A DNA stretch of 64,000 nucleotides from Erwinia typographi. Lineage in GTDB: Bacteria; Pseudomonadota; Gammaproteobacteria; Enterobacterales; Enterobacteriaceae. Position 1 is the stretch's first letter, and each line of letters opens with the position of its first letter. Where the stretch lies: assembly GCF_000773975.1 (NCBI RefSeq), contig NZ_JRUQ01000062.1:1-64000 (forward strand), read 5' to 3'. Position numbers and translations under genes: made by a program. Shown piece by piece: positions 55,031 to 63,941 of the stretch. Below the pieces are notes generated by a model. The model worked only from the letters and a program-made list of their open reading frames with translations. It made no database searches and was not told where the DNA came from.

Positions 55031-55048
55031 TTGATACACCGATTGATA
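55031..55048 (+). repeat. attR, right 18-bp direct repeat of the island
   Basis: This copy is identical to 38665-38682 and lies 22 bp upstream of the integrase start. It is followed by CACCG, giving a short tandem TTGATACACC-GA-TTGATACACC, which may be an arm-type integrase site overlapping the core. Confidence 0.75.
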
Positions 55049-55453
55049 CACCGTTCGTTGCTACAGCCCGAAAAAGTGAATAAACACAAAAACAGAAAAC
55101 GCTCTAATTATTTGATTTTACATCAAGAAAATGAGTTTTCAAGAAAACACCTAACAGCATGAAAACCATATATTTTTTACTTCTACGGTATGTTTCATAA
55201 CTTTTGTTGGTCTTGATTGCTTAGGGGAAGCGCCGAAGTTTATCACAAATCCTCCGGTGATTTCCCGTTGTTGCAAAGCGAGGCCCACCGAATCGCACAC
55301 AGACGTATAGACTTCCATTTTAGCGACAGACAATATTTAATGATGCAAATGGTTTTAAACTTAGAACGATAATTCATTTACCAGCGCAATTATGCGCATG
55401 TTAACGTATGCTGACATTATCCCCTTCAGTATGCCTTAACGGCAGGAGTTTGC
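55049..55453. other. Non-coding region between attR and the PLP-enzyme gene
   Basis: A gap of 405 bp. No credible gene: the only short open frame (about 60 codons, minus strand near 55,151-55,333) has no ribosome site or family resemblance. The first 150 bp are AT-rich. The last 60 bp contain a good AGGAG for the downstream gene and presumably its promoter. Confidence 0.4.
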
Positions 55454-56737
55454 ATGGCCTCCCTCCCTTCGAAAAAAACCCATATCGGCACTCGTGAACT
55501 GCACCCCGAAACCCAGATGCTTAACTATGGCTACGACCCTGCGCTGTCTGAAGGCGCGGTCAAACCTCCGGTGTTTCTCACCTCGACTTTCGTGTTCAAT
55601 TCAGCCGAAGAGGGGCAGGACTTTTTTGACTATGTTTCCGGCCGTAAAGAGCCACCCGCCGGTGGCGCAAATGGGCTGGTCTACTCAAGATTCAACCATC
55701 CCAATAGCGAGATAGTGGAAGATCGGCTGGCGATTTATGAACGCGCGGAGAGCGCCGCGCTGTTCTCTTCCGGCATGTCGGCTATCTCCACCGCCCTGCT
55801 GACTTTTGTCGAGCCTGGCGACGCCATTCTGCATTCGCAGCCACTCTATGGCGGCACGGAAACGCTGTTGAGCAAAACGTTTAGCAAGCTGAACGTCGCG
55901 GCCGTAGGCTTTGCCGACGGGCTGAACGAAGCTACCGTGCAGGCGGCGGCGGCCGAGGCGATGAAGCGCGGGCGGGTTTCCGTCATCCTGATAGAGTCGC
56001 CAGCGAATCCAACCAACAGCCTGGTGGATATTGCGCTGATCCGGCGCATAGCAGACGAGATTGAGATAAAACAGCAGCATCGCCCAATCGTCGCCTGTGA
56101 TAACACCCTGCTCGGCCCGGTCTTTCAGCGCCCGATTGAGCATGGCGCCGATTTGTCGCTCTATTCGCTGACTAAATACGTCGGCGGACATTCAGACCTG
56201 ATTGCTGGCGCGGTAATGGGCAGCAAGGCGCTGGTCAGGCAGATTAAAGCGTTGCGCAGCGCGATTGGCACCCAGCTCGACCCGCACTCCAGCTGGATGA
56301 TTGGTCGCTCGCTGGAAACGCTGGCGCTGCGTATGCAGCGGGCCAACGACAATGCCGTGGCGGTGGCGGAATTTCTTCGCGGTCATGAGAAAATTGAGAA
56401 ACTTCATGCGCTCTCGTTGCTGGAGGCAGACTCTCCGGCGGCTCAGACGTTCAGCAGGCAGTGCAGCGGCGCGGGATCGACCTTCTCTTTTGACGTAGTC
56501 GGCGGCCAGGCAGCCGCCTTCAGGCTGCTGAATGCGCTCCAGCTGTTCAAGCTGGCGGTCAGCCTTGGCGGCACGGAATCGCTTGCCAGCCACCCGGCCA
56601 GCACCACCCATTCCGGCGTGCCTGCTGAGGTCAGGGGACGCATCGGCATCGGTGAATCCACCGTTCGCGTATCGATTGGCATTGAGAACAAGGATGATTT
56701 GATCGAGGATTTAAGGCTGGCGCTGAGCACGTTATAA
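55454..56737 (+). CDS. Cystathionine gamma-synthase family PLP enzyme
   Basis: The 427-residue product is a gamma-family PLP enzyme: [59 protein letters not shown] and the PLP lysine in [18 protein letters not shown] (about 240), with [16 protein letters not shown] near the C-terminus. Members make or break C-S bonds of cysteine, homocysteine or methionine (synthase, gamma-lyase, sulfhydrylase); the exact reaction cannot be told from sequence. The N-terminus is longer than MetB by about 15 residues. It occupies the place held by gcd in E. coli and is convergent with cueO. Confidence 0.85.
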   Translation: MASLPSKKTHIGTRELHPETQMLNYGYDPALSEGAVKPPVFLTSTFVFNSAEEGQDFFDYVSGRKEPPAGGANGLVYSRFNHPNSEIVEDRLAIYERAESAALFSSGMSAISTALLTFVEPGDAILHSQPLYGGTETLLSKTFSKLNVAAVGFADGLNEATVQAAAAEAMKRGRVSVILIESPANPTNSLVDIALIRRIADEIEIKQQHRPIVACDNTLLGPVFQRPIEHGADLSLYSLTKYVGGHSDLIAGAVMGSKALVRQIKALRSAIGTQLDPHSSWMIGRSLETLALRMQRANDNAVAVAEFLRGHEKIEKLHALSLLEADSPAAQTFSRQCSGAGSTFSFDVVGGQAAAFRLLNALQLFKLAVSLGGTESLASHPASTTHSGVPAEVRGRIGIGESTVRVSIGIENKDDLIEDLRLALSTL

Positions 56738-56754
56738 GCTCGGGCAAAAGGATC

Positions 56755-56777
56755 GGGGCCAGCAATACGCTGGCCCC
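56755..56777. terminator. Hairpin between convergent PLP-enzyme gene and cueO
   Basis: A perfect 8-bp stem GGGGCCAG/CTGGCCCC with a 7-base loop lies between the two stop codons. T-tracts are weak on both sides, but position and stability suggest a shared terminator. Confidence 0.65.
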
Positions 56778-56788
56778 GCTTAACGAGA

Positions 56789-58405
56789 TTAGCTCACCGT
56801 AAAGCCAAGCATCATGCCGGTGTCTTCATGCTCAAGCAGATGACAGTGCGCCATATAGGCCTGGTCTTTATTTGCCGTGTGATCGAAACGCACCAGCACT
56901 TCGCTACGCCAGCCTTCCACCCTGACAATGTCCTTCCAGCCGCTGCGGTGCGCGGCCGGAGGCTTGCCGTTTTCAGAAAGGATGCGGAACTGGGCACCAT
57001 GAATATGGAACGGATGCAACATTTCATCGCCCTCGCCTGAAATCGTCCACTTTTCCACTTCACCACGCTTCACGTCGAAGGCTGGCGTGCGCATATCAAA
57101 CGCCGCGCCGTTGATTTTATTGCCGCTGTGGAAATTGTAGGGTTCTGGCTTATTGCCAGTCGGCATTGCGCCGCCCTTCATGCTGCCGTGATCCATGCCG
57201 GGCATCGAACCGTTGCTGCCGGACTTGCCCGGATCGTCGTCGTTATCATGCGCGTCGCCGCTCATGTCAGCCATTGCCGCATGACCATACTTTTCCATCA
57301 GCGCCAGCATACCGCGACGATCCAGTTCGGGGTCCATCGTCAGCTTGAGCAGGCGTTGATTAAGACCCGCCGTGGCAGGTAAGGCAGGCACCTCAACCAG
57401 CCGGTCCGGCAGCGAACCGCTGGCGAGAATTTGCAGCGGCACAATATGCAGCACCGGCAGCGGCTGATTAAAAGGCGCCAGCGACATGCCCATCTGCCGT
57501 ACCGGCAGCGTCTGCAAATCAAACTCTTTGCCGTCGCGGGTATCCACCATCAGTTCAAAACGCTCGCCGGGCATCATCGGTAGCTCTTTCAGCTCGACCG
57601 GCTCCGCCAGGTATCCGCCATCGCTGGCGATGACGTATATCGGGCGACGATCGCTGGTCGTCAGGTTCAGCGAGCGGGCATTGCAGCCGTTGAGCAGGCG
57701 CAGGCGCAGCCAGCCGCGCGGCACCGCGTGCTGTGGATAAATCGCGCCGTTGGTCAGCATCGTATTGCCGAACCAGCCTACCGCCGCGCTCATAATATCC
57801 AGCTGATAGTCAATTTTGCCGCCGTCGCTGCTCAGCCTTTTATCCTGGAGGATCACCGGAATATCATCCACGCCCCAGATTTTAGGCAGCAGCAGCTTTT
57901 CACCGTCCGTATCTTTGACAATCACCAGTCCGGCCAGGCCCTGCGCTACCTGATAACCCGTCTTGCCGTGCTGGTGCGGGTGGAACCAGCAGGTGGCGGA
58001 AGGCTGATCGGGCGTGAAGCTGACGGTGCGGGTTTTTCCCGGCGCAATCAGCGCCTGCGGGCCGCCGTCCACCTCCCCCGGTATCGCCAGGCCGTGCCAG
58101 TGCACCGTCGTCGCCTCCGGCAGCGTGTTGCGCACCTTCAGCGTCACCGGCTTGCCGCGCTCCAGCTGTAGCGCTGGCCCAAGCAGGCTGCCGTTGTAAC
58201 CCCAGGTTGGCACCTTTTTGCCCCGCCAGACCTGCGTTCCGGCCTGTGCGGTAATATTCATCACGCCGCGCGGGTCCGGCATCAGCAGTGCCGGAATCGG
58301 CAGTTCAGGGCGGCGTTCCGCCGCCATCAGCGCACGGCTCCACAAGGGCAGCGCGCTGGCGGCGCTGACTGCGGCGGCCAGCTTAATCAAATCACGACGT
58401 TGCAT
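56789..58405 (-). CDS. cueO: Multicopper oxidase CueO
   Basis: CueO oxidises Cu(I) to Cu(II) in the periplasm, protecting against copper. The 538-residue precursor has a Tat signal ([20 protein letters not shown]) and four copper-binding motifs: [30 protein letters not shown] and the type 1 site [15 protein letters not shown] Met/His-rich insert before the last domain ([13 protein letters not shown], with [14 protein letters not shown] before it) matches the CueO copper-sensing helix region. A CueR-type promoter lies upstream. Confidence 0.96.
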   Translation of the reverse strand: MQRRDLIKLAAAVSAASALPLWSRALMAAERRPELPIPALLMPDPRGVMNITAQAGTQVWRGKKVPTWGYNGSLLGPALQLERGKPVTLKVRNTLPEATTVHWHGLAIPGEVDGGPQALIAPGKTRTVSFTPDQPSATCWFHPHQHGKTGYQVAQGLAGLVIVKDTDGEKLLLPKIWGVDDIPVILQDKRLSSDGGKIDYQLDIMSAAVGWFGNTMLTNGAIYPQHAVPRGWLRLRLLNGCNARSLNLTTSDRRPIYVIASDGGYLAEPVELKELPMMPGERFELMVDTRDGKEFDLQTLPVRQMGMSLAPFNQPLPVLHIVPLQILASGSLPDRLVEVPALPATAGLNQRLLKLTMDPELDRRGMLALMEKYGHAAMADMSGDAHDNDDDPGKSGSNGSMPGMDHGSMKGGAMPTGNKPEPYNFHSGNKINGAAFDMRTPAFDVKRGEVEKWTISGEGDEMLHPFHIHGAQFRILSENGKPPAAHRSGWKDIVRVEGWRSEVLVRFDHTANKDQAYMAHCHLLEHEDTGMMLGFTVS

Positions 58406-58441
58406 TATCCCAACTTTGGTTTTGCAAAAATTTCTGGCGAA

Positions 58442-58472
58442 AGCATAAACCCTCCCCCACCGGGAAGGTCAA
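58442..58472 (-). promoter_or_regulatory. CueR-type (MerR family) promoter of cueO
   Basis: On the cueO strand -35 TTGACC (58467-58472) and -10 TATGCT (58442-58447) are 19 bp apart, the over-long spacing characteristic of MerR-family activated promoters. The spacer is a dyad, ACCTTCCC ... GGGAGGGT, with one mismatch, closely like CueR sites of E. coli cueO and copA. Copper induction is expected. Confidence 0.9.
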
Positions 58473-58590
58473 GCTTTGCCGTCGCTGGAGCGGTAAATTG
58501 ACCGAATATAGACATTTCTAAGGTAAAATTGTCTGAAGCCTGTGAATAACTGTGCTAACGTCTGACTATTGCAATCGGTTGAGATCAATT

Positions 58591-58938
58591 ATGAAGAAAA
58601 GCATCAGGGCTCTGTTGTTGTTGAGCCTCTTTGGCTTCTCGTCGACAAGTTTCGCACTGAGCGAATCTGAAGCGGAAGATTTGGCCGATTTGACGGCCGT
58701 GTTTGTTTATCTGAAAAATGACTGCGGATATCAGGACTTGCCGGACGGGCAGATACGTAAAGCGCTGGTCTTTTTTGCACAGCAAAACCGCTGGGATTTA
58801 ACCAATTACAGCAGTTTCAATATGAAAGCGCTCGGCGAGGACAGCTACCGTGACTTAAGCGGTATCGCCGTTCCCAACGACACCAAGTGTAAATCCCTGG
58901 CAAGAGATTCTCTCAGCCTGCTCGCTTACGTGAAATAA
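58591..58938 (+). CDS. yacC: YacC, PulS/OutS-like secreted protein
   Basis: The 115-residue precursor has a signal peptide (MKKSIRALLLLSLFGFSSTSFA, cleaved before LSES) and matches E. coli YacC along its length (ESEAEDLADLTAVFVYLKNDCGY; ALVFFAQQN; NMKALGEDSYRDLSGI; CKSLARDSLSLLAYVK). The family is related to type II secretion pilotins of the PulS/OutS type, but here there is no lipobox and no gsp gene nearby, so its function is uncertain. ATG 58591 is the family start. Confidence 0.92.
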   Translation: MKKSIRALLLLSLFGFSSTSFALSESEAEDLADLTAVFVYLKNDCGYQDLPDGQIRKALVFFAQQNRWDLTNYSSFNMKALGEDSYRDLSGIAVPNDTKCKSLARDSLSLLAYVK

Positions 58939-59045
58939 TCCCTCCCTTTGTTTGCTATCTGTTGATAATTTGACCGTGCAACCACGGTCAGAGTTAGCTA
59001 TTATTGCGCGCTCATTTTTCGAGGCTGTTAAGAGGAGAATCCCCC

Positions 59046-59915
59046 GTGTCCGAAAAAGAGATGTGGTATGAAACGCTTCATGCCGGGTTTGGACAGTACT
59101 TTTCTGTCGATAAAATCCTCTACCGTGAACAAACCGATCACCAGGATCTGATCATCTTTGAAAATGCCGCGTTAGGTCGCGTGATGGCGCTGGATGGCGT
59201 GGTACAAACCACCGAGCGCGATGAGTTCATTTATCATGAAATGCTGACCCACGTTCCCCTGCTGGCCCACGGCGCGGCGAAGCGCGTGCTGATTATCGGC
59301 GGCGGCGATGGGGCAATGCTGCGCGAAGTCAGTCGCCATAAAGATATTGAGCAGATCACCATGGTCGAAATCGACGCTGGCGTGGTGACCTTCTGCAAAC
59401 AGTACCTGCCCAACCACAGCGCTGGCGCGTATGACGATCCGCGTTTCAATCTGGTGATTGATGATGGCGTGAATTTTGTGGGTCAGTGCAGCGAGAAGTT
59501 TGACGTGATTATCTCTGACTGTACCGATCCTATCGGTCCAGGTGAAAGCCTGTTTACCTCAGAATTTTATCAGGGCTGCCGGCGCTGCCTTAATGAAAAT
59601 GGCATCTTTGTCGCGCAGAATGGCGTCTGTTTCCTTCAGCAGGACGAAGCGATCGACAGTCATCGCAAGCTGAGCCACTATTTCGGCGACGTCAGCTTCT
59701 ATCAGGCTGCGATCCCAACCTATTACGGCGGCATCATGACCTTTGCCTGGGCCAGCGACAACCCGGCTTTGCGCCAGCTGGATACGGCCACCTTGCAGGC
59801 ACGCTTTGACGCGGCAAACCTGAGCTGTCGCTACTACAATCCGGCGATTCACACTGGCAGCTTTGCCCTGCCGCAATATCTATTAAATGCGCTGGCCAGA
59901 CAGCCGGGCAGTTAA
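59046..59915 (+). CDS. speE: Spermidine synthase
   Basis: SpeE transfers aminopropyl from decarboxylated SAM to putrescine. The 289-residue enzyme starts at GTG 59046 (reads [16 protein letters not shown]) with GGAG 8 bases upstream. Motifs: [36 protein letters not shown] (dcSAM binding, about 81-97), VEIDAGVV and [15 protein letters not shown] (catalytic Asp). It is followed after 14 bp by speD, which makes its co-substrate; MTA produced is removed by MtnN encoded at 12,018. Confidence 0.97.
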   Translation: MSEKEMWYETLHAGFGQYFSVDKILYREQTDHQDLIIFENAALGRVMALDGVVQTTERDEFIYHEMLTHVPLLAHGAAKRVLIIGGGDGAMLREVSRHKDIEQITMVEIDAGVVTFCKQYLPNHSAGAYDDPRFNLVIDDGVNFVGQCSEKFDVIISDCTDPIGPGESLFTSEFYQGCRRCLNENGIFVAQNGVCFLQQDEAIDSHRKLSHYFGDVSFYQAAIPTYYGGIMTFAWASDNPALRQLDTATLQARFDAANLSCRYYNPAIHTGSFALPQYLLNALARQPGS

Positions 59916-59929
59916 GGGGGTGAACAAAA

Positions 59930-60739
59930 TTGCAAAAGCTTAAACTACATGGCTTCAATAATCTGACGAAAAGCCTGAGTTTTTGTATCTACGATATCTG
60001 TTACGCCAATACAGAGGCAGAGCGTGACGGATACATTGCGTACATTGATGAGCAGTATAATGCTAACCGCCTGACGGAGATCCTCAGCGAAACCTGCTCG
60101 ATTATCGGCGCTAACGTGCTGAATATCGCCCGCCAGGATTACGAGCCGCAGGGAGCCAGCGTCACCATTCTGGTCAGCGAAGAGCCGATCGATCCTAAAG
60201 ATATTGATAACTCGGAGCACCCAGGCCCGCTGCCAAACTCGGTGGTTGCCCATCTGGATAAGAGCCATATCTGCGTGCATACCTACCCGGAGAGCCATCC
60301 GGAAGGCGGTCTTTGCACCTTCCGTGCCGATATTGAAGTGTCAACCTGCGGCGTCATCTCGCCGCTGAAGGCGCTGAACTATTTAATACACCAGCTGGAA
60401 TCCGATATTGTCACCATCGACTATCGCGTACGTGGCTTTACGCGTGACGTAAACGGGGTGAAGCATTACATCGATCATCAGATCAATTCGATTCAGAACT
60501 TTATGTCGGATGATATGAAATCGATGTATGACATGATGGATGTGAACGTCTATCAGGAGAATATTTTCCACACTAAGATGCTGCTGAAAGAGTTTGATTT
60601 AAAACACTATCTCTTTAATACCCGCCCGGAAGACCTGAGCGCGCAGGAGCATAAGCGCATTACCGACCTGCTGTGGAAAGAGATGCGTGAAATTTACTAC
60701 GGACGCAATATCCCAGCCGTTGGATTAAAAACGCTGTAG
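59930..60739 (+). CDS. speD: S-adenosylmethionine decarboxylase proenzyme
   Basis: SpeD self-cleaves and uses a pyruvoyl group to decarboxylate SAM for SpeE. The 269-residue proenzyme starts at TTG 59930 ([15 protein letters not shown]), the rare start also used in E. coli. The cleavage Ser is in [15 protein letters not shown] (S112 by alignment of start positions). Next to it, [15 protein letters not shown] is invariant. The C-terminus is about 5 residues longer than in E. coli (GLKTL). Confidence 0.97.
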   Translation: MQKLKLHGFNNLTKSLSFCIYDICYANTEAERDGYIAYIDEQYNANRLTEILSETCSIIGANVLNIARQDYEPQGASVTILVSEEPIDPKDIDNSEHPGPLPNSVVAHLDKSHICVHTYPESHPEGGLCTFRADIEVSTCGVISPLKALNYLIHQLESDIVTIDYRVRGFTRDVNGVKHYIDHQINSIQNFMSDDMKSMYDMMDVNVYQENIFHTKMLLKEFDLKHYLFNTRPEDLSAQEHKRITDLLWKEMREIYYGRNIPAVGLKTL

Positions 60740-60760
60740 CGCTTTTTGAGCGGCAATAAG

Positions 60761-60790
60761 CGGGTGGCCCGGAGCCGCCCGTTTTTCTTT
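60761..60790 (+). terminator. Terminator after speD
   Basis: The stem CGGGTGGC/GCCGCCCG (one internal mismatch) with a 5-base loop is followed by TTTTTCTTTCT. It lies 21 bases after the speD stop, before the convergent deoR-type gene. Confidence 0.8.
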
Positions 60791-60795
60791 CTGCT

Positions 60796-61560
60796 TTAGC
60801 TACGGGTCAGCGTCAGATTGAAGGCCTGATCGCGCAACGCGCTAAGCCCTTCTTCGCTGAGATGCGCATCGGTGATGATATCGGTGAGATTTTGTAACGG
60901 CGTGACGCAGAACAGTGACCAGGAACCATACTTACTGCTGTCCGCCAGCAGCACGCGGCGGCGAGCGTTGAGCAACAGATCCTCTTTCAACCCAGCTTTC
61001 TCTTCCGTGGGCGTGGTGATGCCCTTCTCCAGACTCCACGAGTTACAGCTGACGAACGCGACGTCAGGATAGATATTTTTCAGCAGTCTGCGTCCGTGAT
61101 CGCCAATGCAGGACTGGCTCGAATCATCGATCCGACCGCCAATGATGATCACTTCAATCTGCTTAAACCCGGAGAGAAACAGCGCGATATGCAGATCTGA
61201 GGTAATGACCCGCAGCTGTAGATGCGTCAGCTGACGAGCCAGCTCCAGCATAGTGGTGCCGGCATCCAGCACCACTGAATCCCCCGACTTCACCAGGCTG
61301 GCCGCAGCCTGAGCAATGGCCTGCTTTTCGGCCAGATTGCGCTGCATTTTCTCAAGCGTGGTAGGCTGAGCAGGAATAAAACGGTTAAGCGTCACGCCGC
61401 CGTGAGTGCGGCTGATAACCCCTTCCTGATCGAGCTTGATTAAATCCCGTCGGATCGTCGCTGGCGAGGCGGAAATTGCCGCCACCAGCTGATCGACGGT
61501 AACCAGATTATGGCTTTTCAGATAGTCCATAATCTGATCGAGGCGGCTTTGTCCCTTCAT
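60796..61560 (-). CDS. DeoR/GlpR-family transcription regulator (D-threonate operon)
   Basis: The 254-residue product has an N-terminal DeoR helix-turn-helix ([38 protein letters not shown]) and a C-terminal sugar-phosphate-binding domain ([48 protein letters not shown]). It lies 6 bp after pdxA2 in the same operon, like YgbI of related four-carbon acid-sugar clusters. It probably represses the operon until a phosphorylated intermediate binds. Confidence 0.88.
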   Translation of the reverse strand: MKGQSRLDQIMDYLKSHNLVTVDQLVAAISASPATIRRDLIKLDQEGVISRTHGGVTLNRFIPAQPTTLEKMQRNLAEKQAIAQAAASLVKSGDSVVLDAGTTMLELARQLTHLQLRVITSDLHIALFLSGFKQIEVIIIGGRIDDSSQSCIGDHGRRLLKNIYPDVAFVSCNSWSLEKGITTPTEEKAGLKEDLLLNARRRVLLADSSKYGSWSLFCVTPLQNLTDIITDAHLSEEGLSALRDQAFNLTLTRS

Positions 61561-61566
61561 ACGTCC

Positions 61567-62547
61567 TTATGCGAGCTGCATCGCGAGCTGGATGGAGATA
61601 GCCATGCTCTCAGACTTCGCTTTACCTGTCCAGGCAATATCAAAGGCGGTGCCGTGGTCTGCGGAAGTCCGGATAAACGGCAGTCCGGCGGTAATGTTCA
61701 CCCCATCATAGAAGCCCAGCAGCTTGAGCGGGATATGCCCCTGGTCGTGATACATCGCGACTACAATATCAAACTGGCCTTCGTAGCATTGCAGGAACAC
61801 CGTATCCGGCGGGCAGGGGCCGGTGACGTTTAAACCTTTCGCTTTCATCGCTTCAACCGCAGGACCAACGGTAACAATCTCCTCATCGCCAAACAGGCCA
61901 TTTTCCCCCGCATGAGGGTTGACCCCGGCGACGGCGATGCGGGGGTTTTCAAAGCCGACCCGCTTCAGGAAGGTATCCGCCATGCCAATCACCGTTTCCA
62001 CACGCTCGCGATTCAGCGTATCCAGGAATTTGCGCAGGGCAATATGGGTGGTGACGTGAATCACCTTCAGCCGGTCGGTGAACAGCACCATGCCGTAGTC
62101 TTTGGTATCGGTCAGCTTCGCCAGCAGCTCCGTATGGCCTGGATAAAGGTGCCCGGCTGAATGCAGCGCTTCTTTGTTCAGCGGCGCCGTCGCTATCGCC
62201 TGAACCTCACCGGCCAACGCCAGCTCGGTAGCGCGTTTTACACAGCGATAGGCGAGATCGCCAGCCTCAACCTGCACCACTCCCGCCTTTAACGATTCAG
62301 GGTTTGCCAGCGGCTCGTCGATGATATTAATGATGCCGGGCGCAAAATGCGCATCAGCCACGCTATCCAGCACCCGCAGTTCTGCCTGCGGCGTGATGCC
62401 TAAGGCCAGGATACGGCGCAGCGTACTGGCGCAACCCACCACCACCGCCGGTGCGCCGGACAGCTCCCCTTCTGCCAGTGATTTGATGATAATTTCCGGG
62501 CCAATGCCCGCAGGATCGCCCATGGTAACCGCAATAATTTTACTCAC
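61567..62547 (-). CDS. pdxA2: 4-phospho-D-threonate 3-dehydrogenase (PdxA2)
   Basis: PdxA2 oxidises and decarboxylates 4-phospho-D-threonate (or D-erythronate) to dihydroxyacetone phosphate with NAD. The 326-residue product (GTG start at 62547, GAGGAG upstream) has the PdxA-family metal and substrate signatures VTMGDPAGIGPEI (about 7-19), ATAPLNKEALHSAGHLYPGHTE, VAGVNPHAGENGLFG and MYHDQGHIPLKLLGF. It closely resembles Salmonella PdxA2 rather than the pyridoxine enzyme. Its start overlaps the dtnK stop by 8 bases, pairing the two steps. Confidence 0.9.
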   Translation of the reverse strand: MSKIIAVTMGDPAGIGPEIIIKSLAEGELSGAPAVVVGCASTLRRILALGITPQAELRVLDSVADAHFAPGIINIIDEPLANPESLKAGVVQVEAGDLAYRCVKRATELALAGEVQAIATAPLNKEALHSAGHLYPGHTELLAKLTDTKDYGMVLFTDRLKVIHVTTHIALRKFLDTLNRERVETVIGMADTFLKRVGFENPRIAVAGVNPHAGENGLFGDEEIVTVGPAVEAMKAKGLNVTGPCPPDTVFLQCYEGQFDIVVAMYHDQGHIPLKLLGFYDGVNITAGLPFIRTSADHGTAFDIAWTGKAKSESMAISIQLAMQLA

Positions 62548-63850
62548 TCGCCTTCTCCTCAATAAAACGAAAAACTTCTACCAGGGTGGTGTCATCACCA
62601 AAGCCGCCAGCCTTGGTAAGCACCAGCAGGTCATTTTTTGCCTTTAACAGATGGCCATATGGCACGCAGCCCGCCACCTGTCCTTCAATTCGGAACCCTT
62701 CAGCGCCCAGCCCGCGAGCCACCGCAATCGCCACATCGCCGCCGGAGAGATACAGGCCTGAAGGGACGATCGCCGCCAGCACATCGCGGGTTAACCCGGC
62801 CAGGAAGGCGCAGATCTGCTCGCCAAGCTGCTGACGGCTGAGGGCATAACGCTCACAAAGCCCGGCAATCGCCTGCCGCTGGCTGGCCTGCTGACAGGTA
62901 CGGATCGCGCAGTGCTGGCCCTGTTGCAACGCATCGACCGCACGCTGTCGCCAGGCGTCTGCGTCGGGCCAGCCGCTAAACAACTGTTCGATATCCACAT
63001 CAATCAGGGTTAAATCGTGATGGTGCTGTAGCTGGGTCAGCTGGCGCTGGGCGATCTCGCTCATCGATCCCACCACGGCCAGTACCGGGCCATTTTTACC
63101 GGCGCCGTCTGCTGCACAGGCTTTACCGACACCTTCGTTAAGCAGCAGGCTCAACGCATCGCTCAGTCCGGCGGCTCCCGCCAGTAAAGGGCGCTGCGGT
63201 AATTCCGCCGCCGCCGCGACGATCAGTTGCAGATCCCGATCGCTTTCAGCATCAATCACGATCAGCCGCTGCCCCTGTTCGATAGCCGTAGCGAGCGTCG
63301 CCGCCAGCGTCGGCAGGCGAACCGCCTGTAGGGGGATCAGCCCGGTAGCAAGCGCACTTTGCTCCTGCAAACGCGCCGCCACGCTGGCGTGGTTAACCGG
63401 CGTTTTCGGGTCGCTGGCATACTCCGTTTCAGTGAGCAGCACATCGTAAATAAAGCAGTTGCCGTCACGGGTGGTTCGCCCCAGTTTCGGCACCGCCGGA
63501 ACCACCAGCGCAGCGGGTGCGCCGCTGGCCCGCAGCGCGGCGTCAATTTCCGCGCCGGGGTTGCCGCGCAGCGTTGAATCCATCTTCTTGAATATCCAGC
63601 CGTCGCGGGCAATGTTTGCCCAGCGTTCAACCGCTGTACGGGTGCATTCGGCTGCCCGCGCTGCGCTAACGGCCCGGCTGTCGGTGCTGATCACCCAGAC
63701 ATCGGCGCTCTGCCCGTCGGCCTGTGCCGCCGCATCAAACAGGACGTTAACCCTGGCGCCCGCTCTGGCCAGTCCGCTGCCAGCATCGTTAGCGCCGGTA
63801 AAGTCGTCGGCGATAACCAGCACCGGTGTTTTCCACTGAGAGCGCGTCAT
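62540..63850 (-). CDS. dtnK: D-threonate kinase (four-carbon acid sugar kinase)
   Basis: DtnK (DUF1537 family) phosphorylates D-threonate at O4, giving the PdxA2 substrate. From ATG 63850 (AGGAGAAGAT upstream) the product is 436 residues. The N-terminal sugar-acid site reads LVIADDFTGANDAGSGLARAG (about 11-31), followed by STDSRAV and KKMDSTLRGNPGAEI (about 88-102). The C-terminal nucleotide-binding domain contains PSGLYLSGGDVAIAVARGLG and VLTKAGGFGDDTTL. With pdxA2 and the regulator it forms a complete D-threonate to DHAP module. Confidence 0.9.
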   Translation of the reverse strand: MTRSQWKTPVLVIADDFTGANDAGSGLARAGARVNVLFDAAAQADGQSADVWVISTDSRAVSAARAAECTRTAVERWANIARDGWIFKKMDSTLRGNPGAEIDAALRASGAPAALVVPAVPKLGRTTRDGNCFIYDVLLTETEYASDPKTPVNHASVAARLQEQSALATGLIPLQAVRLPTLAATLATAIEQGQRLIVIDAESDRDLQLIVAAAAELPQRPLLAGAAGLSDALSLLLNEGVGKACAADGAGKNGPVLAVVGSMSEIAQRQLTQLQHHHDLTLIDVDIEQLFSGWPDADAWRQRAVDALQQGQHCAIRTCQQASQRQAIAGLCERYALSRQQLGEQICAFLAGLTRDVLAAIVPSGLYLSGGDVAIAVARGLGAEGFRIEGQVAGCVPYGHLLKAKNDLLVLTKAGGFGDDTTLVEVFRFIEEKASE

Positions 63851-63906
63851 ATCTTCTCCTGCGATGACGGGAAGGACCCCGTCGCCTCCACCGTTAATGA
63901 TTATAT

Positions 63907-63941
63907 TCAATCATGATTGATTATATGTGAGCAAGATCAAA
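63907..63941. promoter_or_regulatory. Operator palindrome and CRP-like site upstream of dtnK
   Basis: A perfect 14-bp palindrome TCAATCATGATTGA (63907-63920), flanked by further AT symmetry, lies 57 bp upstream of dtnK. Next to it, TGTGA-gcaaga-TCAAA (63926-63941) matches the CRP consensus TGTGA-N6-TCACA in 8 of 10 positions. The palindrome is the likely operator for the DeoR-type regulator encoded in the operon. Confidence 0.6.

Larger units (their letters stand above)
38665..55048 (-). mobile_element. Capsid-forming satellite (cf-PICI-like) island with a T6SS cargo cassette
   Basis: The element is bounded by 18-bp direct repeats, with an integrase beside one. Reading down the minus strand it holds integrase, an unknown gene, AlpA, AntA, Icd-like, four small genes, SF3 helicase, then (after a cargo block) capsid, prohead protease, portal, adaptor, connector, HNH, a small gene, TerS, TerL and a last small gene. 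Tail, lysis-holin and CI-type genes are absent. A full head module with packaging and replication but no tails, in about 16 kb, is how capsid-forming PICIs are described; the capsid-protease-portal-adaptor-connector-HNH-TerS-TerL order agrees with my recollection of that family. A decayed HK97-type prophage is the alternative, but every gene appears intact. Confidence 0.8.

Noticed and set aside
55151..55333. 60-codon frame next to attR
   Set aside because: No ribosome site, no recognisable protein and AT-rich non-coding composition.
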